Source: Bacteroidales bacterium
Lineage (GTDB): Bacteria > Bacteroidota > Bacteroidia > Bacteroidales > Prolixibacteraceae
NCBI GenBank assembly: GCA_015654795.1
Contig: JAATGF010000180.1
Coordinates: forward strand, 1-46,594
Reading direction: 5' to 3'
Length of the DNA: 46,594 nt
The notes beneath the pieces are model-generated. The model saw nothing but the letters and a program-made list of their open reading frames with translations. It was not told the DNA's origin and did no database searches. Positions within the stretch are counted from its first letter, which is position 1, and each line of letters opens with the position of its first letter. Both the position numbers and the translations under genes were made by a program. Positions 7,512 through 17,420 of the stretch are shown piece by piece.

Positions 7512-9338
7512 TTACCAGCCCGGAGTCTGTGTTAATTTGTAGCCTTTACCCAGATATTCGCTAATCTGAGTATTACCAATTGGCGCTAAATAAACACGAT
7601 CAGTAAAAGCATCTCTGTTTGAAACGTTTTCGGGAATGTAGTAACCTACCATATCGGCAGCATTTGAACCTGTATATGTGACTATCGTTCCGTCTTCCTT
7701 TTTAACCTTTAAGTTATTTACTTTAGCAGCAACTAACCATTCGGTATATTCTGCAGGGAAGTTAATCCATAAACCAAGAAGATTGTCAGGATCAGTGTTC
7801 TTCATATAATCGATTTTTTTCCACCGTTTAATATCCATCAGACGGGTATGCTCAAATACAAATTCCATTCTGCGTTCGCGGCGAATTTCCCAAATCAGGG
7901 CAGGAACATCTGCGTCACGATCAGGATCATCAGGAAGGGTTGCTAATGTTAATGGAGCTGTCTTCTTAATCCCTTTGGCGATAGCTGTTGCATCTAAAGG
8001 ACGGTTACGAATTGCATTTACAGATGCATCAAGATCTGCCTGAACCACGGCTGTTCCACCTAATGTTGCCAATTCGGCTTTGGCTTCAATCCAGTTCAGT
8101 ACAACTTCTGCCAGACGCATTACAGGAGCATCATTCGTATTTGTACTTGAACCGTACATCGGAGTATAAGGTCCCGGATATTGTTTCACACCCTCACGGT
8201 CAATAAACTTACAGGCATAAAGTAATGTACCGGATTCCTTCTTAGGTGCACCCCAGAATGTAGCCTCAAAACGAGGGTCGCGGGTAGCAACCATATTATT
8301 GATATCCAATTTGTCAGCATTTGCAACAGCTGATAATTTATAAGGCATACCGTCGTTACATACAAATGATTTGGCCAATTTTAAATTTGGGGCATTACTT
8401 TGACTTTCGTACAAATTTGAATACGAAGCAACCGAATGCATTACACCAATTGCTGCATCATATGTTCTGTACATTATTATTTCCTTATTAGTAGCCAGAT
8501 CCTGTGAACCGAACAACGAACGGAAGTCACTTGTAAATGCATATGCACTGTTTGACATAACAACAGCTGAAGCCCGGACAGCTAAATCAAGGTATTTTTT
8601 AGCCTTTTCTGTATTATTCAGCTGATATTTTTGCCATGTTCCTTCAAATAACATAAAGCGGGAGATAAAACCGGCAGCAATGTATTTGTTCAGGTACTGG
8701 ACATTTCCATCAGAGGTGCGCATATTGTCAAGAACATACACAAAATCATCATATACTTTGTCCATTACCAGCGTTCTGCTGTCTCTGTCTTTGTACATCT
8801 GGTCAAATTCTGTGTCTTTTATAACCTTGTCATAATAAGGTACGTCTCCAAATACACTTACAAGGCGGCTGTACTCATATCCTCTGAAAAAACGAGCTAC
8901 TGCAGACCAATGCTGATAAACGCTTGTAGTAATTTGTTTATCTTTCATCGCCTCTATTCTTTCAAGGAATAAGTTTGATTTGCGCACCCACGCGAAATCC
9001 CATGTAGGTCCTGCATAGGAGTTTAACCATGAAGCAGTTTCACTTGTTGATCCTCTCGAGTCAGGCGCCTGTGATTCAAAGTTACCTTGCTTTCCTGAAG
9101 AGGTAAAGTCATCTGAAAAATAATAGCCACGCAGCGGAGCATAATCTTCAATAAAACCTGAATTATACCCGACAAAGTAGTTTGTATAGAAACCGTTCGC
9201 AAATAAACGAAGGTTATTTTCGGATGTCCAGTAGTTGTCGTCGTTCATTGTTGTCAACGACGGTCTGTCAAGATAATCGCTGCAACCAGCGAAACCCAGC
9301 GAAATTACGAACAGTAAAATGAATGAATATTTTTTCAT
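7512..9338 (-). CDS. susD: SusD/RagB-family surface glycan-binding lipoprotein
   Basis: A 608-residue SusD-like lipoprotein with lipobox LGFAGC (Cys19) followed by SDYLDRP. It then has the helical TPR-type SusD fold and the typical C-terminal region with IRNRPLDATAIA and IWEIRRERRMEFVFEHTRLMDIKRW. SusD forms the lid over the SusC barrel and captures the glycan at the outer surface. It starts 12 bases after susC ends and is followed by a strong terminator. The surrounding genes are nearly all peptidoglycan enzymes, so its ligand is more likely murein fragments than a plant polysaccharide (inference). No carbohydrate-specific enzyme of another kind adjoins it. Confidence 0.95.
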   Translation of the reverse strand: MKKYSFILLFVISLGFAGCSDYLDRPSLTTMNDDNYWTSENNLRLFANGFYTNYFVGYNSGFIEDYAPLRGYYFSDDFTSSGKQGNFESQAPDSRGSTSETASWLNSYAGPTWDFAWVRKSNLFLERIEAMKDKQITTSVYQHWSAVARFFRGYEYSRLVSVFGDVPYYDKVIKDTEFDQMYKDRDSRTLVMDKVYDDFVYVLDNMRTSDGNVQYLNKYIAAGFISRFMLFEGTWQKYQLNNTEKAKKYLDLAVRASAVVMSNSAYAFTSDFRSLFGSQDLATNKEIIMYRTYDAAIGVMHSVASYSNLYESQSNAPNLKLAKSFVCNDGMPYKLSAVANADKLDINNMVATRDPRFEATFWGAPKKESGTLLYACKFIDREGVKQYPGPYTPMYGSSTNTNDAPVMRLAEVVLNWIEAKAELATLGGTAVVQADLDASVNAIRNRPLDATAIAKGIKKTAPLTLATLPDDPDRDADVPALIWEIRRERRMEFVFEHTRLMDIKRWKKIDYMKNTDPDNLLGLWINFPAEYTEWLVAAKVNNLKVKKEDGTIVTYTGSNAADMVGYYIPENVSNRDAFTDRVYLAPIGNTQISEYLGKGYKLTQTPGW

Positions 9339-9350
9339 AATTCTTATATT

Positions 9351-12300
9351 TTAGAAGTTCAACTGAATACCAACTGAAGCAGTTTTAAATGTAGGTACAC
9401 TTACGCCTGTACGATCGGCATTATAGCCGGTACGATTTCCGGTAGCATCAGCCTCCCGCCACATTGAATAGCCTTCAATTTCCTCAGGATCAATAGGAAG
9501 ATTTCCCAGATGGTCGAATGTAAAGAAATTCTCAGCTGCTACGTATACACGCACTTTAGTTGCATGAATTTTGGATATCAGGCTCGCAGGCAATGAATAA
9601 CCTATCGTGATATTCTTGATTCTGAGGTAAGCCATATTAAGCAGATACCTCGACTGAACCTGCATGTTCAGAGTAGTATTACTTCCTGCCTGATTATAAG
9701 GTGCAGGATAGAATGCATCAGTCCGGTCAGCTCTCCAAAAATTACTTGCGAATGCTTCCGGAATTGCTCCGTCTGATGAGTTGTAACCCGGGATTGCAAG
9801 GAAACCATTTCCCCAGACATCACGTTTACCTACTCCCTGGACGAAAACTGACACATCAAATCCTTTATAATCAGCGCCTGCCCTGAAGCCGTATTCATAG
9901 CGTGGAGTTGAGTTACCAATCTTTTTTAAATCACCATAATCAGGTTTGCCATCAACGCCCTTCACTAATCGGTTACCATCATTAATTACACCATCGCCAT
10001 TCAGATCTTTAAATTTGACATCACCAGGACCAAAAACGAAGTTCCCCGACTGTAGTTTTCCCTGGGTCGCTACGGCAGCATCCGCTAATTGATTGACAGG
10101 GAAACCATCCTTTGACGTTACTTTAATAAATTTGCCATCACTGCCATACGCAAAGTCCTCTTTTTGATATAATCTGTCAGTTTCATAACCCCAGATTTCG
10201 CCATAAGTTCTTCCAACATACCAAGCTGGCGAAGCCAAGGTGCCAATACTGTTAGATGACCCATATTTGGTAATCGTTGTGCTTGCATCAGCTAATGTTG
10301 CAGTCAAATTAATTGCAATACCGTTTTTGAAGCGATGATTGTAGTCTACCTGAATTTCAATACCCTTTGTCTGTAATGAGCCAAAGTTACTTTGCGGGGC
10401 TCCTGTGCCAAATGTTAGAGGAATACTTTCCTGCGGAACAATCATATTTTTCGTATCACGTTGATACCAGTCAAATCCAACTCCAAGTTCACCGTTTAAA
10501 AAACGTGCATCGGCACCAAAGTCAAGTGTCGTAATGTCCTGCCACGTAACAGAGGCTGAAACAGCAGCGGGGGAAGCAAACTGATAAAGTTTGGTGTTCG
10601 AAACCAAAAAGTTATTGTATGAACCGGTCATTGTAGGTACATAAAGTGATCCTGGTACAGTCTGATCACCGATTGTACCCCATGATCCGCGAAGTTTTAA
10701 CACACTAAATATTGGTTTCGACCAATTCATCCAGGTTTCTTCATTTACACGCCAGCCCGCCGAGAAGGAAGGGAAATAACGCCACTCAAGACTTGAAGGG
10801 AATTTTGAAGTCCCGTCATACCTGAGGTTTGCCTCAAATAAATATTTTTCTTTAAAGCTGTAGTTGACACGGCCGAAGAAACCAAGTTGAGATTCCCATT
10901 GTTCATCACCGCTGGCAGTCTGTATGCCTGTCGCGAGGCTAAATTGCGGATTGGTGTAATCAATTAACTGAGTTATCTGGGAATAGTTGGAAGCCCAGTC
11001 ATATCCTACCCTGTTCATTCCCAGCATAAACTTAAATCTATGAAGGTCAGCAACGCTTAGATCATACGTTGTATTCAGATTGATTGTATTCCATTGATCA
11101 TTTCTTGAAGTACGATTCACATGATCCGGATTTGAACCTACTCCTGTATAGGTAGAATTAACCAATTGAAACGCAGGTAAAGCGCCTGTTGCCGTTGATG
11201 CGACAACTTCGCCTGCATCATTCACATAAATTCTGTTTCCGGATGCGTCATTTTTGGCTACTGCTGCAGACCAGGTATCGCGGGCCGTAAAACGGGTACC
11301 GGGATTCTTGTTGATATACTCCTGATTTGCGTGCGTATAATCAAAATTAATCGTCCAGTCTTTCGTAGGTGTCATCGTAAAACCGCCGTTAAGACTTGTG
11401 TAATTATACTCCTGGAAAGCAGTATTTGCCTGTGCAACTTCTGATACAGGGCTTCTGAGAGGATCTCCATCTTCAGTCGTCATTGGATAAATTGATGACC
11501 AACGGTACAGGTACAGCCAGGGGTCAGCAGTTGTTGAAGAGGTTGCATAAGCATATTTCTTCAAACGCTTGGAATACACCGTTCCTGCATGAACTTTTAA
11601 CCAGGGGGTTATCTCTGTTCCAACACGAATTGATGCATTGTAACGGCTAAAATTATCTGTTTTTGCAGGTTTAACCATACCTGTCTGGTCCAGATATCCA
11701 ACGCTTATATTATAATCGGTTTTACCGCTTTTACCATTCACTGAAAGGTTATGAGTCTGGGTTGGAGCCCATTCTTTCACCATATAATCATATGGATCGT
11801 AAGTTCTTAAACCAATCTTGCGACCATTTGCATCCACAAACCAGTCACGACCATACAACATCGGATCGTTAGGTTTTACAACCTTGCCGTATTTTTCCTG
11901 CCATACTTTAGCCTTATCATAACCTTCGCGGGTCACATACCAGAAAGCACCGGCAACGGTTCCACCAACACGTTCAGATGCACTTAAGGTATACTCCAAA
12001 GCATCCAATTTTCCCATTTCCATTTGCTTTGAAATATTCTGGAACGCCATGTTCCCTGAATAGGAAACATTTACACTTTCAGTTTTTGCACCTTTTTTAG
12101 TTGTAATCAAAACAACCCCAAAAGCTGCTTTTGCTCCATAAATAGAGGCAGATGCAGCATCCTTTAAGATTGAAATAGATTCAATATCATCAGGATTAAT
12201 CATTTGAATTGAGGGGATTTCGACGTTGTCCATTAAAAGTAACGGAGCTGATCCACCTTTCAATGACCCTAACTGACCACGAATCTTCATAACAGGGTCG

Positions 12301-12776
12301 GAACCAACTTCACCACTGGGAATAACAACGCTAAGACCTGGCGTTATACCCTGGAGGCCGCGGCCAACGTCGGCAATAGGCCTGGCTTCCAGGTTTTTTG
12401 TGTCGATGGAAGCAACAGCCCCGGTAAGATTCGCCTTCTTCTGGGTACCATAACCCACTACAACTACTTCACTCATTTCCTGAACCGTTGATTCAAGATC
12501 GATGATCAGATTAGTCAGTTTACCTGGATTGATTTCTTTTGAAGCCATCCCGATAAAACTTGCAACCACTACCGACTCCGGGGCTATTGAGATCCGGAAG
12601 TTTCCTGAATAATCAGTAATCGTTCCATTGGTTGTACCTTTCTCAATAATTGTAACGCCGGGAAGCGCTTCATTGGTTGCCTTGTCACGAACAGTCCCTG
12701 TGAGTGTTCGCTTTTGCGCGTACGTCAATTGAATGACCATACACAAAATGAAAATAAATGCTACTGTTTTTTTCAT
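9351..12776 (-). CDS. susC: SusC/RagA-family TonB-dependent outer-membrane transporter
   Basis: A 1141-residue SusC-type receptor. In order it has a signal peptide ending near TYAQ (20); a carboxypeptidase-regulatory-like beta sandwich (about 23-105); the TonB box/plug start EVVVVGYGTQKKANLTGAV with the SusC signature; the plug (to about 230); and a large beta barrel ending in aromatic-rich SVGIQLNF. It uses TonB energy to import oligomers captured by SusD. There is no N-terminal STN domain, so it is not linked to an anti-sigma switch; control by the GntR protein is more plausible. A dyad matching a GntR site lies 141-151 bases upstream of the ATG. It probably imports murein-derived glycans or muropeptides (inference from neighbours). 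Confidence 0.96.
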   Translation of the reverse strand: MKKTVAFIFILCMVIQLTYAQKRTLTGTVRDKATNEALPGVTIIEKGTTNGTITDYSGNFRISIAPESVVVASFIGMASKEINPGKLTNLIIDLESTVQEMSEVVVVGYGTQKKANLTGAVASIDTKNLEARPIADVGRGLQGITPGLSVVIPSGEVGSDPVMKIRGQLGSLKGGSAPLLLMDNVEIPSIQMINPDDIESISILKDAASASIYGAKAAFGVVLITTKKGAKTESVNVSYSGNMAFQNISKQMEMGKLDALEYTLSASERVGGTVAGAFWYVTREGYDKAKVWQEKYGKVVKPNDPMLYGRDWFVDANGRKIGLRTYDPYDYMVKEWAPTQTHNLSVNGKSGKTDYNISVGYLDQTGMVKPAKTDNFSRYNASIRVGTEITPWLKVHAGTVYSKRLKKYAYATSSTTADPWLYLYRWSSIYPMTTEDGDPLRSPVSEVAQANTAFQEYNYTSLNGGFTMTPTKDWTINFDYTHANQEYINKNPGTRFTARDTWSAAVAKNDASGNRIYVNDAGEVVASTATGALPAFQLVNSTYTGVGSNPDHVNRTSRNDQWNTINLNTTYDLSVADLHRFKFMLGMNRVGYDWASNYSQITQLIDYTNPQFSLATGIQTASGDEQWESQLGFFGRVNYSFKEKYLFEANLRYDGTSKFPSSLEWRYFPSFSAGWRVNEETWMNWSKPIFSVLKLRGSWGTIGDQTVPGSLYVPTMTGSYNNFLVSNTKLYQFASPAAVSASVTWQDITTLDFGADARFLNGELGVGFDWYQRDTKNMIVPQESIPLTFGTGAPQSNFGSLQTKGIEIQVDYNHRFKNGIAINLTATLADASTTITKYGSSNSIGTLASPAWYVGRTYGEIWGYETDRLYQKEDFAYGSDGKFIKVTSKDGFPVNQLADAAVATQGKLQSGNFVFGPGDVKFKDLNGDGVINDGNRLVKGVDGKPDYGDLKKIGNSTPRYEYGFRAGADYKGFDVSVFVQGVGKRDVWGNGFLAIPGYNSSDGAIPEAFASNFWRADRTDAFYPAPYNQAGSNTTLNMQVQSRYLLNMAYLRIKNITIGYSLPASLISKIHATKVRVYVAAENFFTFDHLGNLPIDPEEIEGYSMWREADATGNRTGYNADRTGVSVPTFKTASVGIQLNF

Positions 12777-12901
12777 TTCATTTGATTTTTGAATTTAGAA
12801 TTTATATCTCTCGGAATATTCAAATTCATAAAAACTTTTTTAGTATTGCCGGTTAGTTGACAAATATTAATAGAGGTTTACAAATTTTCACTAAAGATAG
12901 A

Positions 12902-12927
12902 TAATACATTTGTATGTTGTATTACAT
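12902..12927. promoter_or_regulatory. Candidate GntR operator upstream of susC
   Basis: TTGTATTACAT (12917-12927) fits the FadR-type GntR consensus TnGTnnnACn. It is nested with a second inverted repeat, TAATACA (12902-12908) and TGTATTA (12918-12924). Related dyads overlap promoters at 18898 and 40883. A clear -7 box for susC was not found; TATCTTTA (12899-12892, minus) is a 7-of-8 match downstream. Confidence 0.35.
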
Positions 12928-12940
12928 CTTTCAAAATTTT

Positions 12941-14788
12941 TTATTTTTTTTCCAAAGAAATAATCTTTCCTTCCGAAAGAGTAACAAAAATCATGTTTCT
13001 GCCGTCTGAGAACAGCTTATTAACAGCGGAATTACCCGCTTTGTATTTCCAGTTGATTTTGGGGTCAACCGGATTAATTGAAATAACAACACCTTCTCTG
13101 GTTCCGACAATTATTTGATCGTGTAAAGTCACAATAGCACAAGGATTATGCTCATAACCAAAGCCTGCGTTAATAGACCAGTCAAGTTTGAAACGATTAT
13201 TTAAGGTTGAAACCGCTATCACGGAGTCGTTCATTAGTTTAACATAGATATGACTTTTATCCTCACTAATACCCATCGATTCGCGCACCTTATATTTGCA
13301 ATTACGCCAGATTTGTTCTCCCGACCGAAGGTCAAGAGCTGTCATACATCTGTCGGGAGCAACAACAAAAACCTTTCCATTGGCAATTGCAGGAACAATA
13401 TTTCCCGGTGAATAGAGTTTTTGTTGCTGACCATTATCCCATTTCCAGAGCAGCAATCCTGTATTTTTATCGAGACAATACAAATGACGGTCCCATGCTC
13501 CGAAAACAACCTGATCTTCGGATACAGCAGGCTGACCCTGAATCAATCCCGTAATTCCTTCAAACTTCCAGATCACTTTTCCAGAGGCCATATCTATTTT
13601 ATAGAAAGCGGAGGATCCACCACCGATGTAAAGCACACCATTTTCAATAATTCCGTCTCCTAAAACCGGAGTTCCTGCCTCAATTTTCCATAATTCCTTT
13701 CCGTTTCTGAGGTTCATTCCAACAATTTTTCCATCCACGGTTCCAACAGCAACAACTGACTTCCAGTTTACGGGTGTCGAATAGATGGGGCCCTGAACCT
13801 TAGTTTGCCAGATCAATTTGTGTGATTCAATGCTGATCGCCTTTATTATTCCTACAGAATTTCCATAAATCAATGTTTTCCCGTCAACAACGCAAGGACC
13901 AGTGAAAACCGACGCTGTATCTTCGAGATGAAACCCGACTTTGACTCCGGGATAATCATTATTGATTGAAAAATCGGGCTTCTTTGAAACTTCAAGCGAG
14001 TTAATTGGTTTGGGATTCAGGTAATTCAATTGATATTGCGGATTGTCTTTAACTTTTCCAAGTTCCTTTTGAGATACCAACATGGAATCATTCCGGATTT
14101 CCACGATATTATAACCGGGCAATTTACTGTCTCGCATCATCATTGCACGACCCATAATTCCCGGAATGCCATCGAAATTAAAAAGAGCCAGACGATGTCC
14201 ATGTCCGCAGAAAGAGAGAATGCAATTGCTTTTCTTTAAAATTTCAGTAACACTTTCCCAGTTACTCAATCCATCATTTAACGGATAATGGTTAAATGCG
14301 ATGACCTGTTCCTTATTCTTTTTGGTCTGTTCGAGCTGGCGACTTAGCCAATGCAGATCTTCCTGTTTGACAAGGCCATCTCCCATTCTCATAAAAGGTC
14401 CTGTGTTTATACCAATCATTACAAAGCCGTTCTTCCTGAAACTAAAACGATCGTTACCGAACAATTGGTTAAACCTTAAACCTGCCGACTCTGACCAGTT
14501 TGTTTCGTGATTTCCCGGGATGACATAGTAAGGTTTATTCAATTTTGAAAGGGCATCGGCGACCGTTTCGAGTTCTGCATTTGAACCGGTATTGGTCAGA
14601 TCGCCACTTACAATTACAAAATCATATACAGCTTTATTTATTTCATCCACCATCTGGCGAAGTGCGGTATCACTTGCGGAAGATGGATTAACATGCAAAT
14701 CAGTAAGTAATGCGAATGAAAGTTTTTGTCCAAATCCTGCCTCAAAGGAAAATAAAAGGTAAACGATAATTATGCAATATTTTTTCAT
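12941..14788 (-). CDS. Exported metallophosphoesterase fused to a PQQ-type beta-propeller
   Basis: A 615-residue protein with a signal peptide (MKKYCIIIVYLLF...). The calcineurin-like phosphoesterase domain (about 22-235) has all five metal motifs: D30-L-H32, SGDLT, PGNHE, FNHYP and CGHGH. A PQQ/WD-like propeller of repeated blades follows (about 285-612), with typical GKELWKIEAG and GKVIWKFEG segments. The enzyme should hydrolyse a phosphate ester or diester outside the cytoplasm; the propeller may bind substrate or partner. It is encoded between the dipeptide epimerase and susC on the same strand, and 164 bases separate it from susC. The substrate is unknown. Candidates are phosphorylated wall sugars or teichoic-acid-like links in foreign murein (speculative). 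Confidence 0.8.
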   Translation of the reverse strand: MKKYCIIIVYLLFSFEAGFGQKLSFALLTDLHVNPSSASDTALRQMVDEINKAVYDFVIVSGDLTNTGSNAELETVADALSKLNKPYYVIPGNHETNWSESAGLRFNQLFGNDRFSFRKNGFVMIGINTGPFMRMGDGLVKQEDLHWLSRQLEQTKKNKEQVIAFNHYPLNDGLSNWESVTEILKKSNCILSFCGHGHRLALFNFDGIPGIMGRAMMMRDSKLPGYNIVEIRNDSMLVSQKELGKVKDNPQYQLNYLNPKPINSLEVSKKPDFSINNDYPGVKVGFHLEDTASVFTGPCVVDGKTLIYGNSVGIIKAISIESHKLIWQTKVQGPIYSTPVNWKSVVAVGTVDGKIVGMNLRNGKELWKIEAGTPVLGDGIIENGVLYIGGGSSAFYKIDMASGKVIWKFEGITGLIQGQPAVSEDQVVFGAWDRHLYCLDKNTGLLLWKWDNGQQQKLYSPGNIVPAIANGKVFVVAPDRCMTALDLRSGEQIWRNCKYKVRESMGISEDKSHIYVKLMNDSVIAVSTLNNRFKLDWSINAGFGYEHNPCAIVTLHDQIIVGTREGVVISINPVDPKINWKYKAGNSAVNKLFSDGRNMIFVTLSEGKIISLEKK

Positions 14789-14891
14789 TGAGTTTGGATG
14801 AATGGTTTAGTGAGACAAAAATGTCAATTTTGCTGTTCGGAATGTTTAGTTTATTCTTAAGAATGAATTTAATCTTCTGTTCAGCATAAAA

Positions 14892-16031
14892 CTATTTTAA
14901 ATTAATTCCAATTCCGGGAATGTCCGACAATGTTATTTTACCATCCACCACCTTTATTCCATCATAAATATCATTACTAATCAGGAGATTTCCGTCAAGG
15001 TCTGCCCAATCTGCCACCGGAGATAATTGAGATGCGGCTGAAATGGCACATGATGTTTCGGTCATACAGCCAATCATCACTTTCATGCCCAGCACTTTGG
15101 CCAGATTGGCCATCTTCCATGCATTGCGCATACCGCCGCACTTCATTAATTTGATATTAATTCCGGAGTAGACTTTATTAACCGCAGCAACATCTTCAGC
15201 GGTTTGAACGGCTTCGTCGGCAATAATCGGGAGCGGACTATTTTGCGTGAGCCATGCAATATCATCAACAGCAAGTTTACTCATCGGTTGCTCTACAAAA
15301 ACTACCCCTTGTGTTGCGAGCCACTGAATCATTTCGAGCGCCATCTGTTTGTCTTTCCAACCCTGATTGACATCAACGCAAATAGGTTTATTTGTAACGG
15401 AACGGATGGTTTTAATCATCTCTTTATCGTTCTCGCGACCTAACTTCACTTTTAATATTTTGTATACGTCGGCTTCGCGAACCTTTTCTTTCACAACTTC
15501 GGGTGTATCGATCCCGATTGTAAAACTTGTGTTGGGCGTTTTTGTCCGATTCAATCCCCATAGTTTATGCCATGGTTGCTTTACAATTTTCCCAACCAGA
15601 TCGTGTAAAGCAATATCGACTGATGCTTTTGCTGCATGATTTCCAATGGCTAAACTGTCGATATAAGCAATGATATCTTCCAGTTCGAAAGGATCGCTAA
15701 ATTGAGAAAGGTCAACCTTCGAAAGAAATTCAGCAACTGTTTTATGGCTTTCACCCAAATAGGGAGGCATACTGGCCTCGCCATAGCCAATCAGTCCGTC
15801 GTACTCAACCTCGGTAAGCATAACCGGAGTTGTAGTTCTCGAACTGTTTGCGATTGTGAAAACGTGTTTTAGCTGGAGATCGTAAGGACGGAAACGTAAC
15901 TTCAGGGAAGAAGGCTTTCCTGATTTTGCTCTGATGGCAGGATTCATTTCCTTTGCTGACAGCGATTCACTTATGATGAGCGAACCGGCAACCAGTCCGC
16001 TTAGTTTTAAGAAATTACGTCTATTGTTCAT
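14892..16031 (-). CDS. Dipeptide (L-Ala-D/L-Glu) epimerase, enolase superfamily, Tat-exported
   Basis: The start is taken at 16031, giving 379 residues beginning MNNRRNFLKLSGLVAGS, a twin-arginine signal; an in-frame ATG at 16052 would add seven residues. The enolase-superfamily set is complete: KVK acid/base pair (ILKVKLG), metal ligands in VDVNQGW, VEQP and ADEA, the second lysine in IKLMKCGG, and the C-terminal DLDG that distinguishes dipeptide epimerases. The family converts L-Ala-D-Glu from murein stems into L-Ala-L-Glu for ordinary peptidases. E. coli YcjG and B. subtilis YkfB work in the cytoplasm, so a Tat signal is unusual. It follows the NlpC/P60 gene by 25 bases, as in ykfB-ykfC pairs, and is probably cotranscribed with it. 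Confidence 0.9.
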   Translation of the reverse strand: MNNRRNFLKLSGLVAGSLIISESLSAKEMNPAIRAKSGKPSSLKLRFRPYDLQLKHVFTIANSSRTTTPVMLTEVEYDGLIGYGEASMPPYLGESHKTVAEFLSKVDLSQFSDPFELEDIIAYIDSLAIGNHAAKASVDIALHDLVGKIVKQPWHKLWGLNRTKTPNTSFTIGIDTPEVVKEKVREADVYKILKVKLGRENDKEMIKTIRSVTNKPICVDVNQGWKDKQMALEMIQWLATQGVVFVEQPMSKLAVDDIAWLTQNSPLPIIADEAVQTAEDVAAVNKVYSGINIKLMKCGGMRNAWKMANLAKVLGMKVMIGCMTETSCAISAASQLSPVADWADLDGNLLISNDIYDGIKVVDGKITLSDIPGIGINLK

Positions 16032-16056
16032 TAGGTGTTTATTTTGAATCATTAAA

Positions 16057-17223
16057 TTAATACCAACTATGCAGCTTCACAGGCAGATAGCCTTGTTCGG
16101 TAGGCATGCCTATCACTCTTTTTGCACCAACTAATATCGAAAATAAGTTTTGACTGTAGTTCTCCCGTTTAGGGTCGAAGCTGCTGATGTGAACGCTTCC
16201 CGAGGAATGTATTAGTTCGCTGTCGCCAATGTACATGCCGACATGCGTAATACGTTTTTTCTCTTTCGAACCAAAGAAGAGTAAATCGCCCTTTTGGAGA
16301 TTTTCCCAACCTATGGTAATGTCGACCTCTTTACCATGTTTAAATTGTTGCGAAGCATCGCGTTCGAGAATAATACCGTTCAGAAAGTAGGTTGTTTTTA
16401 CAAATCCGCTGCAATCTATGCCCTTCGTAGAGGTTCCTCCCCACAAATAAGGGAATCCCAAAAACCTTTCTCCGGTAGCAATCAGTTTTGAAGGAGTCAC
16501 CGAAACGGTATCTTTCCATTGTTTCAGATTCAGCCATTTCTGATTTGGAACATAGCCAGATCTCCCATCAGGAAGGGTTACTTCTGTAATATTTTTATTC
16601 TCTGATTTTTTAACGACAATAGTACCTGCAACAAGATCGCTTACCACAGTGGTCAGCTTATCGTCACCGGAAATAACGCCATAAGTATCTGTGTAAATGA
16701 TCCGATCAGCATTTCTCCAATCGTTGATTTCCGAACGGTTCATTTGTTTTATGGAAGAAGCATTCGTCCAGGCGATGTATTGATCGGGTGTCTGGACAAG
16801 GAGCCACTCGTCATTTTCTTTCAAAATGCGAACAGGGGTTCCCATGATTGCCTGAGTCGCCATTTCTGCCGAATGGGCAGGTTTAGTTCTTAGATTAGCA
16901 ACGCTTAAAGATACCACGCCCCAGATTTTTTCCATGTGAATAGTATCAGGAAGTATTATGACACTGTCAATTGCGGAAATTCCTTTGCTGACTAACAGTT
17001 GTAATATTTCGGCTTTGGCATCAGGGAACATTGATTCCCCTTTTAAAATCATTTCATTGGTTTTCCCTTTAATCAGGGTGAGGTTACAAATACCTACTCT
17101 TTTATCCGGAACCCAACGATTGGCAATACCATCGATCTCAGTTTGCAAAAGATCTGCTGAGCGAGGATGGCAACTGAACATTAGGGTTAAAATAACTGCT
17201 GCGATGGGTATAAAAAATTTCAT
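16057..17223 (-). CDS. NlpC/P60 lipoprotein, gamma-D-Glu-diamino acid endopeptidase (YkfC-like)
   Basis: A 388-residue lipoprotein with lipobox LMFSC (Cys18). It has SH3b-like domains (about 40-235) and a C-terminal NlpC/P60 peptidase. Catalytic residues are visible: Cys271 in GIDCSGF after LWGGTS, His327 in ITHVGMYIG and His339 in LIHSSG. YkfC-type enzymes with N-terminal SH3b domains cut between D-Glu and meso-diaminopimelate in free stem peptides bearing N-terminal L-Ala, releasing L-Ala-D-Glu. That product is the substrate of the epimerase encoded 25 bases downstream. A possible -7 box TACATTTG (17271-17264, minus) precedes it, but no clear -33 box does. Confidence 0.92.
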   Translation of the reverse strand: MKFFIPIAAVILTLMFSCHPRSADLLQTEIDGIANRWVPDKRVGICNLTLIKGKTNEMILKGESMFPDAKAEILQLLVSKGISAIDSVIILPDTIHMEKIWGVVSLSVANLRTKPAHSAEMATQAIMGTPVRILKENDEWLLVQTPDQYIAWTNASSIKQMNRSEINDWRNADRIIYTDTYGVISGDDKLTTVVSDLVAGTIVVKKSENKNITEVTLPDGRSGYVPNQKWLNLKQWKDTVSVTPSKLIATGERFLGFPYLWGGTSTKGIDCSGFVKTTYFLNGIILERDASQQFKHGKEVDITIGWENLQKGDLLFFGSKEKKRITHVGMYIGDSELIHSSGSVHISSFDPKRENYSQNLFSILVGAKRVIGMPTEQGYLPVKLHSWY

Positions 17224-17324
17224 GATTTAGAAAATTGTATCTTGTATGATATCTTTTAATATGCAAATGTAATATTATTTGGGTAAAAAGATTACCGGAT
17301 TAATACGGATTGCCCGGATTGATA

Positions 17325-17414
17325 GAACGCAGATTACGCGGATTAATACAGATTTACGCAGATTAAAATGGATTAAATCTGCGTAAATCCATTAAATCTG
17401 CGTCATCTGCGTTC
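17325..17414. repeat. Long nested inverted repeat between transglutaminase and NlpC genes
   Basis: Inner arms GATTTACGCAGATT (17351-17364) and AATCTGCGTAAATC (17376-17389) are perfect. Outer arms GAACGCAGAT (17325-17334) and ATCTGCGTTC (17405-17414) are also perfect, and the parts between are built from the same GCGGATTAA/ATCTGCGT words. It begins a few bases past the transglutaminase stop. It looks like a REP-type intergenic element that may also end transcription or protect the mRNA. Confidence 0.7.
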
Positions 17415-17420
17415 AATTGG

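Noticed and set aside
12905-12912. Plus-strand TACATTTG as a promoter for an antisense RNA
   Set aside because: It matches the -7 consensus, but no -33 box is present and no plus-strand gene follows; it is more likely part of the dyad upstream of susC.
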